DNA of 53,866 nucleotides from Verrucomicrobiota bacterium (GCA_029556615.1 JAKQDD010000001.1:1-53866), one strand, 5' to 3'; numbered from the stretch's first letter, positions 24,757 to 34,405 are shown. Notes: generated by a model not told the origin, from the letters alone. Numbers and translations: made by a program.

Positions 24757-26742
24757 ATGTACACTTCCCTCACCCGATTCCTGCTCCCGCTCGTGGCAAT
24801 CGCCGCCACCCTGCACGCCCAAACCGACGACGCCCTCGCCGGCCTCATGCAGTACCAGTCCGGCGCCAATATCCTGCCCCTGCGCCATTTCGAAGAACGC
24901 GCCCGCCAGGCCATCCAAAACCCCGCCGCCCAGCCCGCGCTCGAAGCCGACCTCGTCCGCGTCCTGGCCGGCAACACCCCCTTCGAGGCCAAACGCTTCG
25001 CCTGCCAACAGCTCGCCGTTATCGGCCGCGCCCCAGCCGTCCCTGCCCTCGCCGCCCTGCTCCAACAGGAGGAAACCGCCGGCATCGCCTGCGACGCCCT
25101 CGTGCAAATCCCCTCCCCCGACGCCGCCCAGGCGCTGCGCACCGCCCTCCGCACCGCTCCACCCCGCGCCCAAACCCAGATCGCCCTCGCCCTCGGTGTC
25201 CGACAGGATACCGCAGCCGCCGGCGACCTCTCCACCCTCGCGCTCGGACCTGACCCCAACGTCGCCGAGGCTGCCATCATCGCACTCGGCAGAATCCCAG
25301 CCCCCGCCGCCCAAGAAACCCTCGCCACCCTACGCCAACAGCCCTCCGATACACTCCGCCGCGCCGTCGCCGACTCGTCCTTCCTCGTCGCCGAACGACT
25401 CGCCACCCAAGGCGACCCCAAAGGCGCCACCGGGATCTACGAGACTTACCTCGCCGCCGCGCAGCCCAATGACCTCCGGCGCGCCGCCTTCTGCGGCCTC
25501 ATGCGACTTGACCCGGACGGCGGCGAGAAGCGCGCCCTGGCCGCGCTGAAAGGCAATGACGCGATCCTGCGCCCGGCCGCCATCGCCGCAATCCCCAAAA
25601 TGAAAGACGCCCACGCGCCCGCGGCCTTCGCCAAGATCCTGCCGTCCCTTCAGCCAGCCGAGCAGGCGCTCCTCGTCGAGACCCTCGCCCAATCCACCAA
25701 CGCCGCCGCCCGTGCCACCATCGAACAACAGCTCGGCTCCGGACACGCCGAAGTCCGCGCCGCCGCCATCACCGCCCTCGGCCAAATCGGTGATGCCTCG
25801 ACCGTCGCCGCCCTCGGACAGGCCGTGCGCAAGGCCTCCCAACCGGCTGAGCTCAAAGCCGTCGAGCTCGCCCTCGCCAGTCTCCAGGGCGGCACCGCCG
25901 TCGACCGTGCCCTGGCCGCACAGGTCGTCAACCGCATGGCCGGCCCCAAAACACCCTTCCTCGCCGCACTCGTCCGCCGCGCCAACCCCGTCTCCGCTCC
26001 GTTGTTCCTCGCCCACGCCGCCAGCCCCGATCCCGCCATGGCCAAGCTCGCCTTCCAGGGCCTCAGCCGCGTCGCCACGCTCCAGCAACTGCCCAGCGTG
26101 TTCGATGCCTTGACCAGCACGAAAGCGGATGCCGTCCTCCCCGAAGCCCAGGCTTCTGTCGGCCAACTGCTGCAGCGTCTCGGCAAACCCGGCGAATGCT
26201 CCGCCGCAATCCGCGCCGCCCTGCAGAGAGCACCCGCCGCCACCGGACCCGCCGCCCTCTTGCCACTCCTTGCCCTCTGCCCCGATCCCGCCGGCCTCGC
26301 CGAAGTCGAACGTACGGCCAAGAGCACCGACCCCGCCCTCCGCGACCTCGGGCTCCGGACCCTGGCCGACTGGCCGGACCCCGCAGCCGAAGAGAGCCTC
26401 TTCGCCCTCTACAAGAACGCCACAGAGGAGAAGGACCGCGTGATCGCCCTGCGCGGCCTCACCCGACTGCTCGGCGAGCAAAACGCCCACCCCGATGCGG
26501 CACTCATCGCGCGGTACAAAGACCTCCTCGGCGGCGCCCAGGGCGACAACGACCGCAAGCTCGTCCTCGGCACCCTCGCCGGGTGCGCTCACCCCGATGC
26601 CCTGGGACTCGCCGTCAGCCAACTCAGCCATCCCGGAAGCCGCGCCGAGGCCCAGCTGGCCGTGAAGAGAATCGCCGAGGCCATCAAAACCCAACACCCG
26701 CAAGCCGCCGCCGACGCGCTCCAGAAGCTCGACAGCCGATAA
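24757..26742 (+). CDS. Secreted HEAT-repeat protein
   Basis: 661 residues with a signal peptide (about 5-21, ending ATLHAQ). The rest is nearly all paired helices of HEAT/Armadillo type, recurring roughly every 30-40 residues, for example EVRAAAITALGQIGDASTVA, LRPAAIAAIPKMKDAHAPAA and LRDLGLRTLADWPDPAAEES. Such periplasmic alpha-solenoids are common beside Gfo/Idh/MocA and DUF1080-type genes in Verrucomicrobiota, where they are thought to scaffold or bind proteins. No enzyme motif is present. Same strand and 38 bases after the oxidoreductase, hence probably cotranscribed. Confidence 0.85.
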   Translation: MYTSLTRFLLPLVAIAATLHAQTDDALAGLMQYQSGANILPLRHFEERARQAIQNPAAQPALEADLVRVLAGNTPFEAKRFACQQLAVIGRAPAVPALAALLQQEETAGIACDALVQIPSPDAAQALRTALRTAPPRAQTQIALALGVRQDTAAAGDLSTLALGPDPNVAEAAIIALGRIPAPAAQETLATLRQQPSDTLRRAVADSSFLVAERLATQGDPKGATGIYETYLAAAQPNDLRRAAFCGLMRLDPDGGEKRALAALKGNDAILRPAAIAAIPKMKDAHAPAAFAKILPSLQPAEQALLVETLAQSTNAAARATIEQQLGSGHAEVRAAAITALGQIGDASTVAALGQAVRKASQPAELKAVELALASLQGGTAVDRALAAQVVNRMAGPKTPFLAALVRRANPVSAPLFLAHAASPDPAMAKLAFQGLSRVATLQQLPSVFDALTSTKADAVLPEAQASVGQLLQRLGKPGECSAAIRAALQRAPAATGPAALLPLLALCPDPAGLAEVERTAKSTDPALRDLGLRTLADWPDPAAEESLFALYKNATEEKDRVIALRGLTRLLGEQNAHPDAALIARYKDLLGGAQGDNDRKLVLGTLAGCAHPDALGLAVSQLSHPGSRAEAQLAVKRIAEAIKTQHPQAAADALQKLDSR

Positions 26743-26965
26743 TCCCCATTGCCCTCGCCGTGCATCCTCACGGAAGGCCAATGGGTTTAACCGATCTCCC
26801 GCAGCTGTGGAGGTCGATGGCTTGATTTACAGGGACTTGCGCACGCCAGACCCCGATTTTCTCCATTACACCGTCAGTGATGTCGCTTGGCCCACGCCAT
26901 CCTCAGGGGCCGATCCTGAACCTACTGCCCGCTCGCCGGGGGCTGAATCCATCCACCCGTCCAGA

Positions 26966-27080
26966 AAAAGCGGCAGGGGGCTGCCGCACTCCAAAAACTG
27001 GCGTCCGCGCCATCCCCCTGCGATCCGCGCGATAGCGTCGTGGAGTGCGGTGCCGCGCCTCAAGCGGCACCGCTTTCCAG
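26966..27080 (+). repeat. Family D repeat, copy 1
   Basis: About 115 bases with an inverted counterpart at 50569-50684. It has two hairpins: GCGGCAG (26970-26976) with CTGCCGC (26981-26987), and GCGGTGCCGC (27047-27056) with GCGGCACCGC (27064-27073), the second perfect in both copies. Both copies lie between convergent genes, so a bidirectional transcription stop is possible, though no T-tract follows. Confidence 0.8.
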
Positions 27081-27186
27081 GCGGCCCAGCCCCGGAGAAC
27101 CCCGCCGCCATGGGCCCTGGCCGAAACGGCCTCCCCCGAGCCCCGTCCAGGAGTCGGGCGTTGGGGGATCGAGTCGAGCCGGCGCA

Positions 27187-27231
27187 AGCCCGGAAATCCT
27201 CGCACCGGTGCTGCTGTGAGATTTCCGGGCT
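27187..27231. repeat. Perfect 11-bp inverted repeat abutting family B
   Basis: AGCCCGGAAAT (27187-27197) pairs with ATTTCCGGGCT (27221-27231). The loop contains the smaller palindrome GCACCGGTGC. Its right arm shares its last base with the first base of family B copy 3. Another REP-like hairpin; only one copy is seen in the window. Confidence 0.65.
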
Positions 27232-27408
27232 AGAGTCCTCGACTTGTGGAATGTGGGGTCAACAGGTCAAGTTTGGCCCCTGCCGTTCCAGGCCTCCCCA
27301 CCTTCCGTCGAGGACTCTACATTAGCGAGGCGCGGAGGCAGGGAGCCCCGCTGCCCCCCACGGTTCCTTGGGACTGCATGTTTCATTGGTCTGAGGGGCG
27401 CCTTGCTA
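27231..27408 (+). repeat. Family B two-hairpin element, copy 3
   Basis: Stem 1 is TAGAGTCCTCGA (27231-27242) with TCGAGGACTCTA (27308-27319), 12 bp perfect. Stem 2 is TAGCGAGGCGC (27323-27333) with GCGCCTTGCTA (27398-27408), in which the pair that is A-T in copy 1 and G-C in copy 2 is G-T. The loop of stem 2 has diverged from the other copies, while the stems are kept. Confidence 0.85.
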
Positions 27409-27584
27409 GGGACTGCGATGGCGGCGCAGGTCGATGGCTCAGATTCTGCGCTGATCCGGGCTTGGTGAACGAGGGGGTGCTCTCCACGACAGACCCTGGA
27501 GCGAATGCCAATCCCAAAAACACTGGGGTTTTGGCAATGAACGCCTCGCGGAAGATGGGTTAGCCCGGTTTTCGTGCGGAAGGG

Positions 27585-30500
27585 CTAAGGCCCGGGGCGC
27601 ACCACCACCCCGCCGTCACGCTCCTGGATGGGACAACGATCCACCACCATCAACACCGGCACCTCGACCCGCCCGTTGAAGAAGGCCTCGATCCCCGCCT
27701 CGAACGGCGCGTCAGTCCCGACCACGCTCGCCAACACCGGGGCGTAAAGCACGCTGCCGTCACCACTGGCGGTCAGCCTGACGCGCTGATTCAACGTGGT
27801 CAACACCGGCAGGTCGAGTCGCCCGCCGCCGGTCGCTTCAAACACCAACGACGGCGCGCCGCGCACGTTCCAGTCCAGCGGTCCCTTGGCTGCCGCCATG
27901 TCCGACAGGGTCAGCTTGCTGCCCCACCCGTTCGCGCTGAACCAGGTCCCCGCCGGAAACAACGAGGTGAAGTCCCCGGGACCGTCGTAGTCGGCAAACC
28001 CTGGCACCTCAATCACCGCCCCATCCCGCGCCTCGAGGGTGAAGTTCACCCCCTCGAGACCGCCCGACGGCACGAACTGCGCGCCCGGCCCGGCGAACGT
28101 CAGCCTGCCTCCCTTGCCAAGGCTCAACAGACCCCTGGTCTCGAACCGGCCCGACACCTCGAATCGGCCGCCCTCGATCGTCAACGTGCGCTCGAACAAC
28201 GCCGATCCGTTCACCGTGACGGAGTCGGCGGGGACAGTGACGGCTTCCGCCGCCCATAGGTCGCGCAGGACCAAGAGCCCGGCACGGTTCGCCGTCGAGA
28301 ACGGCGCGCCCAGACGCAGGCTCTTGACGGTGGCCGCGGAATTCAAAACGAGCTGCGGCTTGGCGCCAAAACGCTGCACCATCACATCGTCGTCCTGCGC
28401 CGGTAACCGCCCGTGCAGCCAGTTCGCCGGCGTGCCCCAGACGCCATCCGCGTCGCTGATCCATACCGCCGTGCCCGGCGAGACGCCCAGCAGGTCAAAC
28501 GTCAGGACCTGGCCCTGGCTCAGACTGTTGCCGGCGCGATCCGCCACCGCGCCCGGTTCGAGCGTCAGTTGGTAGCGGCCGGCGCGCGCGTCAGGGAACT
28601 CGAGGGTCAACATCGCTTCGTGTGCGGACCAGGCCGCCAACGGAACCAGCGTGTCATCGCCGCCGCCAACCGTGGCATCCGCCCCGAGGTTGACCAACCG
28701 TACCTTCGACGGATCCATCGGACGCGTGTCCACCGGCTCGTCAAACTCGAGCACGAACGGTCGCCCGCCAAACGCCGCCTGGCCCGCAGCCGGCAGCGAG
28801 TAGGCAAGCACGGGCGGCTTCGTGTCCCGCACGATCTGAAGTGTCACCGGATCGCTAACACGCTCGTTCCCGGATCGATCCACGGCCCGGAATTGGACCA
28901 CGAGATTGGTAGCGTCCCAGGGCGAAACCACCAGATTCGTCTCGAAGGTCCGCAGCGTCACCGGGTAGCTCCGGGTCGAACGCACCGGCACGCCGTCGAG
29001 CAGGAGCTCGACCCGATCGAGCTGCACGTCGTCCATCACGCGTGGCGCCAGCTCGAGCGTGCTCCCCTCCCGCACCTGCACGCCCGGCTCGATCGGGTCC
29101 ACGTCCAAGCCCGCAGGATCCAACGTCACCGCCGGCGCCTGCCGGTTCAGATCCGCCTCGGCAACGTTCAGGATCGTCAAACCCGCCTGATCATCCGCCA
29201 CCGCAGCGAATCCCCCGAGCAGAGCCACGTCCCGCGCCCGGCCGGTCGTGCCCAGACCAAACAGCAGCGTGCCCGTGTCCGCAGGATCGGACGCTTCATA
29301 CACCGACAACGAGGAAGGCGTTGTCGGATTTCCCGTCGGCGTTCCCGACACCAGCGCGAGCATCCGCGGACCGCCCGTCAGCGCGAGCGAGCGAACCGCG
29401 CCCGAGCTCGAGGGAGGCACGCCAAGGAACTGCGGCGCCGACGGGTCCGACACGTCCACGGTCACAACGCCGCGGGTCTTGCCGATATACAGCGTGCTGC
29501 CGTCCAGCACCAGGTGCACCCGACCCAACATCTCCGCCGTGAAATCGCCCGCCAGCCGGCCGAGACGCGCCAGCGCGCCGCGCCGAACATCGAAGATCTC
29601 CAAAGCCGAAAGCGTCGCCACGTAGGCGCGCCCGCCCACCATGCGCAAGCCCGTCGGGTAATCCTGGGTCGTCACCCTCGCAATTTCGAGCGCGCTCCCC
29701 GCATCGTAAAAGCGCACTTCCTTGAGCGCATACTGGCCGAGCGCGACGCCAAACAACCCATTCCCGTGGTCCACCGCAACGCCCGGCAACGAGTAGCTCT
29801 CGATCAGACGCGGCGCCCGCGGATCCGACACGTCCACGAAATGAAGCACACCGCGCTCGCCCGGGATGTACTGCTCGGGCGAACCCACCAAGGCCACAAC
29901 GTGATGCTCCGCCGAGTAGCTGACATCAAAGCTCTCCCCCGGCAGATCGAGCTCGCCCTGCCACCTCGGCTGGAGCGGGTCCGTGGCGTCCACGATCGCA
30001 AGCCCCCGCCGTCCGTTCGCCACGTAAACCCGGGAGCCCTCGACCTCCAATCCCAACGCCCGGGCATCGTTCGAAAACCCCGTGGGCGAACCGCCCAGCA
30101 GCAAGTTCGCCACCACCCCCTGCGGCAAGGCCAGCCCGTCCAGCGGATTCTGACGCTGCCGGACCTCGATGAAATCCGAGGCGCCGTCGTTGTCCGTGTC
30201 CGCCAAGTCAGCACGCGTGCCCACCACCGCTTCAACCGTGTCAACCAACCCGTCCAGGTCCGAGTCCGCCCCGTCCACTGGCACCAGCGTCGCCATCGGA
30301 AGGGTGTAGCGATCGCCCGCCGCCCCGGATCGGAACAGCACGGTGCCGGCTTCCAGCGTGGCAGGGTCGAGGTAGGTCAGCACATACTCGCGGTCCACCG
30401 CCGTGATCAACTGGTCCAGCTGGCCATTCGGGGAGCTGCGCCCCCGACGCGTGAAACCTGTCTCGAGATCGGTCAACTGGTACAGCAGTTCCTCGCTGCG

Positions 30501-32855
30501 AAGGCTGCCGTAGCCTGCCGCCCCGCCAGCGCTCTGCGGCCGCACCGCAGACACCCCCGCGCCACCCCCGCTCGCCGCACCACGCAGACCTTCATCGTAC
30601 ACGCCGGTCACGCGCGCCAGCGCCTGCTTGATCCCGTCCACGGGCGTCGTCCAACCGGCCTCCTCCGCCGCAAGCGCCGCCGCGGTGAGCGCGTCGGCTG
30701 CACCCACAATCGCACCGCGCTCGCCCGCGGTCATTGCGCCGCCGGCAAAGCGATGGAACCGATCCAGCAACGCCGTGCGCACCGCCAAGGACAAGCCCGC
30801 CGGCGGAGTCATCGCGAGCAGCGCGTCCCGCTCGACGCCGCTCAGCAGCGCGCCCTCTTCGCTCCCGGGATTCAGCGCCGCAACCAGCGCGTTGCCAAAC
30901 GCCACCATGTTCTCCCCATCGGCCGCTGCCGCCTCCATCCACACCGCGTCGCCGTAAATCCCCACAAACAACGCGCGCGAGCTGTTCAGCAAGTCGTCCT
31001 GCAGCACCGCGTCGCCCCCGGAAGCCAGACCCGCTCCCGAGACTCGCGCCAAAGTCACGGCCGGATGCGCCGCCTGGCACGCCTCGAGGTCGCGGATCGC
31101 AGAGTTCATCCCGATCCCGCACTGGACCATCCCCGCATACGTGCCCACGCCCGGAACGCAGCCGAGAACCCCGAACAGACCGTTGTACGCCAGCGAGCCC
31201 GCACAGCTGCTCGACGGGTCCATACATTCGGAAACGGTGGACACTGCCGCGCTCGCCAGGCTCACAGCGCAGCCAAGGCCGGGCGAGAGTTCAAGCAGCT
31301 CGAGGAACGTGCCCTGCATGCACCCCAAGAAAGCATCTTCAACCGCTTGCTGCTCGGCCGCGCACGGCCCGCTCCCGCCACCGCCACCTCCGCCCGTGCT
31401 CCCCGGCGTGCTGCTGTGCCAGCCGGGCTGAAGCACCCCCACCCCGGGGTCGCTCTCGACATACTTGCCGTCCGCACTCACCGTCATGCTGCCCGCGATC
31501 TCCCAACGCCCCGTGTCGTGGTTGTAGCTCCACAGCGCGGACTTCGCGCCGGGCGGCAGCAGCACCCCGGTCCGCCGATCCGGCAGATTCGGAAATCGCA
31601 CCGGCACCGGCTGCGCGAAGTTCTGGGGCCCGTCCGTCTGTATCGTGATCACCAGGGGAAAATCCAAACCCGGCGGCAATGGCGACGGAATCCGGTCCGG
31701 CGCCACCGGCGCAATCCCAACCCGCCCTCCACGAGCACCGTTGTCCGCATACAACGCGTTGGGAGGAACCGTGATGCGCACCCCTTCCAACTCGGGATGC
31801 TCCGCAAGCACCGACGGCGGAAAGCCGATGGCCGTCGGCTGCGTCGGGCTCACCGTTTGCAGCGTGCCGGCCTTCACCAACGGCAGGAAGATCTCCCCTG
31901 TGCCCCCGGCCGGGTTGTTCGTCGTGCCCGCCACCGCCTCGAAGGTCTTCCCCACAAACGGATAGTAGTCCCCGTCAGGCCACGCGCTGCCCACCGCCAG
32001 CCGGCCGTCCACGTGAACGAAAAACCGCCCCGCCGGACTGGGGTCGAGCGCGAAATACCCGTCCGCGTCCGTCTGCGTCCGCAGGTGCTCCTCCGCCCCG
32101 TCCACCGTGATGATCACGCCGGCCAGCGGCCGATTGGTAACGCCTTCGCCGCTCGACACCGGGTCCGATGCGAACACCCGCCCAAAGACCGCCGTGCCCG
32201 AAACCGCCGTCGACGTCATGGTGTCAAAGCTGAACCGCCGCGTGCCCCCAGGCACGCCGTCACCGTCGCCATCCACCTCCTGCCCCCCCGCGTCCGATAG
32301 ACCGTCGCTGAGGAAACTGACCACCACGCGACTCGCGGCCGGCAACGGTTCGAGATAGAACAGCGTCGCTTGCCTGCGATCCTCCGAAAGCTCGACGCGC
32401 GACAGCAGACGCCGCCCTCCAAACTCCCCAAAGAAACGATCCGTGCCTATCGAGACCGTCGACCCCAGCGGCCCGGAGAACCTCACCACCGTCTCCCGCG
32501 TGACCGATACATCCCCATCACCCGCCTCCGGCGACGTCCCGCTGATCGTCGTCAGACTCGCCTGACGCAACCGATAAAAACGGGCCTTGCCCAAGGGCGC
32601 TAAGGTGACCGTGCGCAGGTCGCCGACCCCAACAGGCGTCACCGATACCGCCTCCCACACGACCGGGGATTCCAAACCCGCGGCGGCCTCGAGCTGGAAT
32701 CCGGGCGGCTGGTGCGTCCACCCGATCTCGACCTCTCCGGTCGCGCGGGGCTGAACCTCCAGCACCGCCGGCTGCGCAACCCCAGGGCCCGCCCAGCACA
32801 CCAGACTCACGCCGACCGCGGCCCAGCCAGACTTTGAGGATCGAATGTTAATCAT
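27585..32855 (-). CDS. Giant secreted multidomain beta-propeller protein
   Basis: 1756 residues with a signal peptide (about 8-28). In order: an N-terminal FYRLR-type module (to about 95), an Ig-like region, a carboxypeptidase-regulatory-like domain (near 215-280), a Gly-rich linker, a Cys-rich helical region (about 480-580), calcium-binding thrombospondin type-3-like motifs (DSDLDGLVD and DTDNDGASD, about 863-895), an LVIVD-type propeller (about 911-1235), two Ig-like domains, and beta-helix-like repeats (about 1470 to the end). The sequence stops within these repeats, after VPVLMVVDRC, with an unrelated-looking tail. Unlike its neighbours it lacks a terminal FYR module, so truncation is possible. 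No ribosome-binding site precedes the ATG, which lies in an AT-rich patch. Surface or adhesive role inferred. Confidence 0.82.
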   Translation of the reverse strand: MINIRSSKSGWAAVGVSLVCWAGPGVAQPAVLEVQPRATGEVEIGWTHQPPGFQLEAAAGLESPVVWEAVSVTPVGVGDLRTVTLAPLGKARFYRLRQASLTTISGTSPEAGDGDVSVTRETVVRFSGPLGSTVSIGTDRFFGEFGGRRLLSRVELSEDRRQATLFYLEPLPAASRVVVSFLSDGLSDAGGQEVDGDGDGVPGGTRRFSFDTMTSTAVSGTAVFGRVFASDPVSSGEGVTNRPLAGVIITVDGAEEHLRTQTDADGYFALDPSPAGRFFVHVDGRLAVGSAWPDGDYYPFVGKTFEAVAGTTNNPAGGTGEIFLPLVKAGTLQTVSPTQPTAIGFPPSVLAEHPELEGVRITVPPNALYADNGARGGRVGIAPVAPDRIPSPLPPGLDFPLVITIQTDGPQNFAQPVPVRFPNLPDRRTGVLLPPGAKSALWSYNHDTGRWEIAGSMTVSADGKYVESDPGVGVLQPGWHSSTPGSTGGGGGGGSGPCAAEQQAVEDAFLGCMQGTFLELLELSPGLGCAVSLASAAVSTVSECMDPSSSCAGSLAYNGLFGVLGCVPGVGTYAGMVQCGIGMNSAIRDLEACQAAHPAVTLARVSGAGLASGGDAVLQDDLLNSSRALFVGIYGDAVWMEAAAADGENMVAFGNALVAALNPGSEEGALLSGVERDALLAMTPPAGLSLAVRTALLDRFHRFAGGAMTAGERGAIVGAADALTAAALAAEEAGWTTPVDGIKQALARVTGVYDEGLRGAASGGGAGVSAVRPQSAGGAAGYGSLRSEELLYQLTDLETGFTRRGRSSPNGQLDQLITAVDREYVLTYLDPATLEAGTVLFRSGAAGDRYTLPMATLVPVDGADSDLDGLVDTVEAVVGTRADLADTDNDGASDFIEVRQRQNPLDGLALPQGVVANLLLGGSPTGFSNDARALGLEVEGSRVYVANGRRGLAIVDATDPLQPRWQGELDLPGESFDVSYSAEHHVVALVGSPEQYIPGERGVLHFVDVSDPRAPRLIESYSLPGVAVDHGNGLFGVALGQYALKEVRFYDAGSALEIARVTTQDYPTGLRMVGGRAYVATLSALEIFDVRRGALARLGRLAGDFTAEMLGRVHLVLDGSTLYIGKTRGVVTVDVSDPSAPQFLGVPPSSSGAVRSLALTGGPRMLALVSGTPTGNPTTPSSLSVYEASDPADTGTLLFGLGTTGRARDVALLGGFAAVADDQAGLTILNVAEADLNRQAPAVTLDPAGLDVDPIEPGVQVREGSTLELAPRVMDDVQLDRVELLLDGVPVRSTRSYPVTLRTFETNLVVSPWDATNLVVQFRAVDRSGNERVSDPVTLQIVRDTKPPVLAYSLPAAGQAAFGGRPFVLEFDEPVDTRPMDPSKVRLVNLGADATVGGGDDTLVPLAAWSAHEAMLTLEFPDARAGRYQLTLEPGAVADRAGNSLSQGQVLTFDLLGVSPGTAVWISDADGVWGTPANWLHGRLPAQDDDVMVQRFGAKPQLVLNSAATVKSLRLGAPFSTANRAGLLVLRDLWAAEAVTVPADSVTVNGSALFERTLTIEGGRFEVSGRFETRGLLSLGKGGRLTFAGPGAQFVPSGGLEGVNFTLEARDGAVIEVPGFADYDGPGDFTSLFPAGTWFSANGWGSKLTLSDMAAAKGPLDWNVRGAPSLVFEATGGGRLDLPVLTTLNQRVRLTASGDGSVLYAPVLASVVGTDAPFEAGIEAFFNGRVEVPVLMVVDRCPIQERDGGVVVRPGP

Positions 32856-32870
32856 TATAATAAATAATTA

Positions 32871-32900
32871 ATAACGTAGAACCGATGGGTTGAATGTCAA
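32871..32900 (-). promoter_or_regulatory. Promoter candidate and AT-rich leader
   Basis: A perfect TTGACA (32895-32900, minus strand) is followed by an AT-rich run up to the start codon of the 27585-32855 gene. The best -10 at 16-base spacing is TACGTT, a weak match. The stretch 32851-32875 is almost pure A/T, which is exceptional in this window. Confidence 0.4.
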
Positions 32901-32938
32901 ACGGCCGGGGTCCGCCGTCATTCGCACCCAGGAGGCCG

Positions 32939-34405
32939 TCAGCGTTCCACGGCGCGCAGGAGGACCCAGGGCAGCGTGGCATCCACGTTGAACTCGACCC
33001 CGCCGTGCGTAGCGGTCAATACGCTCAGCTCCTCCCAGTTTCGACCCTCAGCGGTGCCTTCGACCGCATAGCGCCGTCCCGGCACGGCGTGCAGGCGGAT
33101 CCGCAGTTGGCCCGCCTCGAGGCGGTCGATCACAAGCCGGGGCAACGCCGCCACCGGCAGCAGCCAGTGGGCGCTTACGAAGCGGCCGATGGCGCGCCCG
33201 GCCCGCTGGCCTTCCTTGTTGGCCGAGGGGAAATGGATGCCGCCGTGAATCCGACTCATCCCGATCTCGTCCGCGCATTGTGCAAAGCTCGTGAATGACC
33301 GCTTGACGCCCGGCAACTCGTCGCTCGCCGCCGTGAACGCCACCGCCTCCGTGCCGAAGAACCCGGTCAGGACTTCGCTGTTCGCCCCCGCGAAGGTGCT
33401 GTGGCCCGAAACATGATCCGGAAAACTCGGCGCCTCGAGGAGCGATTCCCAGCCCGCATCCGCCTCCGTGAGCGGATTGCCGTCCTCGCCGCCGCGCCGG
33501 ATGGCGGTGATCGGCCGCCAGAAGTTGTACCGGTACTTCGCCTCCCAGCACACGATCGCCGCGTCCGCCTCGGCCGCGCTCAGCAAGGCGAGCAGTCGTG
33601 CGGTGGGCCCGAGCGCCAATCCGCGGTCAGTGGCGAGGTCAACCACCATGGCCACCCAATGACCCGGCGGCATCGCCGTGTAACTGAAGTCGGACCAGAA
33701 GACCGCCACCTGGCTCTGCTCGGGGGTCCGGATCGAGCTCCGCAGAGCCCCCAAGGCCTTCACCGTGTTGTAATCTGATGCGTAAATCGGACTCTCCAAC
33801 GCCGGCGGAGGCCGCGGCACGTAGGCCTCAACCTCGGGCAGTGCGAACGGCCGCACATAGCGCCAGTGGGGAGTCAGCGGAGGCCGGAAATAGGGCGGCG
33901 TCCGACGCCACTGGCCGGGCCGGTCGCTGGGGATATAGGGAACCTCGGTTTCGGCCCCGTCATTCGCCCGCGCCTCGAGCATCGCCCGGGCCACCAACAA
34001 CCCGTGGGCGAGGCTCGCCGCCCGCGCGGCGTCGTCCGGATCCGTTTCGAGTGCGGCGGCAAACAGGGCGTCGGCCTCCGCGCGCAGGCTCGGGTACAAC
34101 CGCACGGCAGCTTCGTGACCGGCAGCCAGGGCCACCGTGGCGGCCCGACATCCAGCCGGCGCCGGCCCGCCACCCAGGTAGGACTGATACGTCTGCTCCA
34201 CCGCGTTCACCGCGTCGTGCAGCGACAGATTCAATATCGCCAGATTCCGGGTGCTGAGGGTCGGCGCCGTGGTTTCCCGGCGGATCGCATCCAGAAAGTG
34301 CCGGTTCCAATCCAGCACCACGTTGCTGCCCGCTCCCACCGGCAAATCCCAGGCCATCGACGCCACCAGAGGCGCCCAGCACAAGACCTCTCTCATCCCC
34401 GCCAT
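32939..34405 (-). CDS. Vanadium haloperoxidase/PAP2-type phosphatase, secreted
   Basis: 488 residues from the ATG at 34403-34405; a second Met three codons on is equally possible, and the frame upstream to 34639 is repeat DNA. A hydrophobic signal is followed by a helical bundle with the three vanadate/phosphate-binding motifs: KYRYNFWRPITAIR (about 286), SFPDHVSGHSTF (322-335) and SRIHGGIHFPSANKEG (382-397). These supply the Lys, Arg, Ser-Gly-His and His residues of the family. A beta-rich C-terminal module (RYAVEGTAEGRNWEELS, then VLLRAVER) matches the terminal domain seen on other secreted proteins here. Bromo/chloroperoxidase or phosphatase activity cannot be told apart by reading. It is the gene before the giant protein, 83 bases away. 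Confidence 0.88.
   Translation of the reverse strand: MAGMREVLCWAPLVASMAWDLPVGAGSNVVLDWNRHFLDAIRRETTAPTLSTRNLAILNLSLHDAVNAVEQTYQSYLGGGPAPAGCRAATVALAAGHEAAVRLYPSLRAEADALFAAALETDPDDAARAASLAHGLLVARAMLEARANDGAETEVPYIPSDRPGQWRRTPPYFRPPLTPHWRYVRPFALPEVEAYVPRPPPALESPIYASDYNTVKALGALRSSIRTPEQSQVAVFWSDFSYTAMPPGHWVAMVVDLATDRGLALGPTARLLALLSAAEADAAIVCWEAKYRYNFWRPITAIRRGGEDGNPLTEADAGWESLLEAPSFPDHVSGHSTFAGANSEVLTGFFGTEAVAFTAASDELPGVKRSFTSFAQCADEIGMSRIHGGIHFPSANKEGQRAGRAIGRFVSAHWLLPVAALPRLVIDRLEAGQLRIRLHAVPGRRYAVEGTAEGRNWEELSVLTATHGGVEFNVDATLPWVLLRAVER

Larger units (their letters stand above)
26743..27584. other. Convergent intergenic region rich in hairpin repeats
   Basis: An 842-base gap between convergent genes. 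It contains family D (26966-27080), a separate 11-bp hairpin (27187-27231), family B copy 3 (27231-27408) and an imperfect stem near 27505-27545 (GCCAA with TTGGC, plus CCC with GGG). I see no convincing coding sequence; a frame beginning at 26807 runs mostly through repeats. Confidence 0.6.

Noticed and set aside
26807..27325. A 172-codon plus-strand frame
   Set aside because: Most of it translates through families D and B and an isolated hairpin, and the first 45 residues match nothing I recognise.
28413..32300. A 1295-codon open frame on the plus strand
   Set aside because: Antisense to the giant propeller protein, with low-complexity Arg/His/Gln composition and no recognisable domain.
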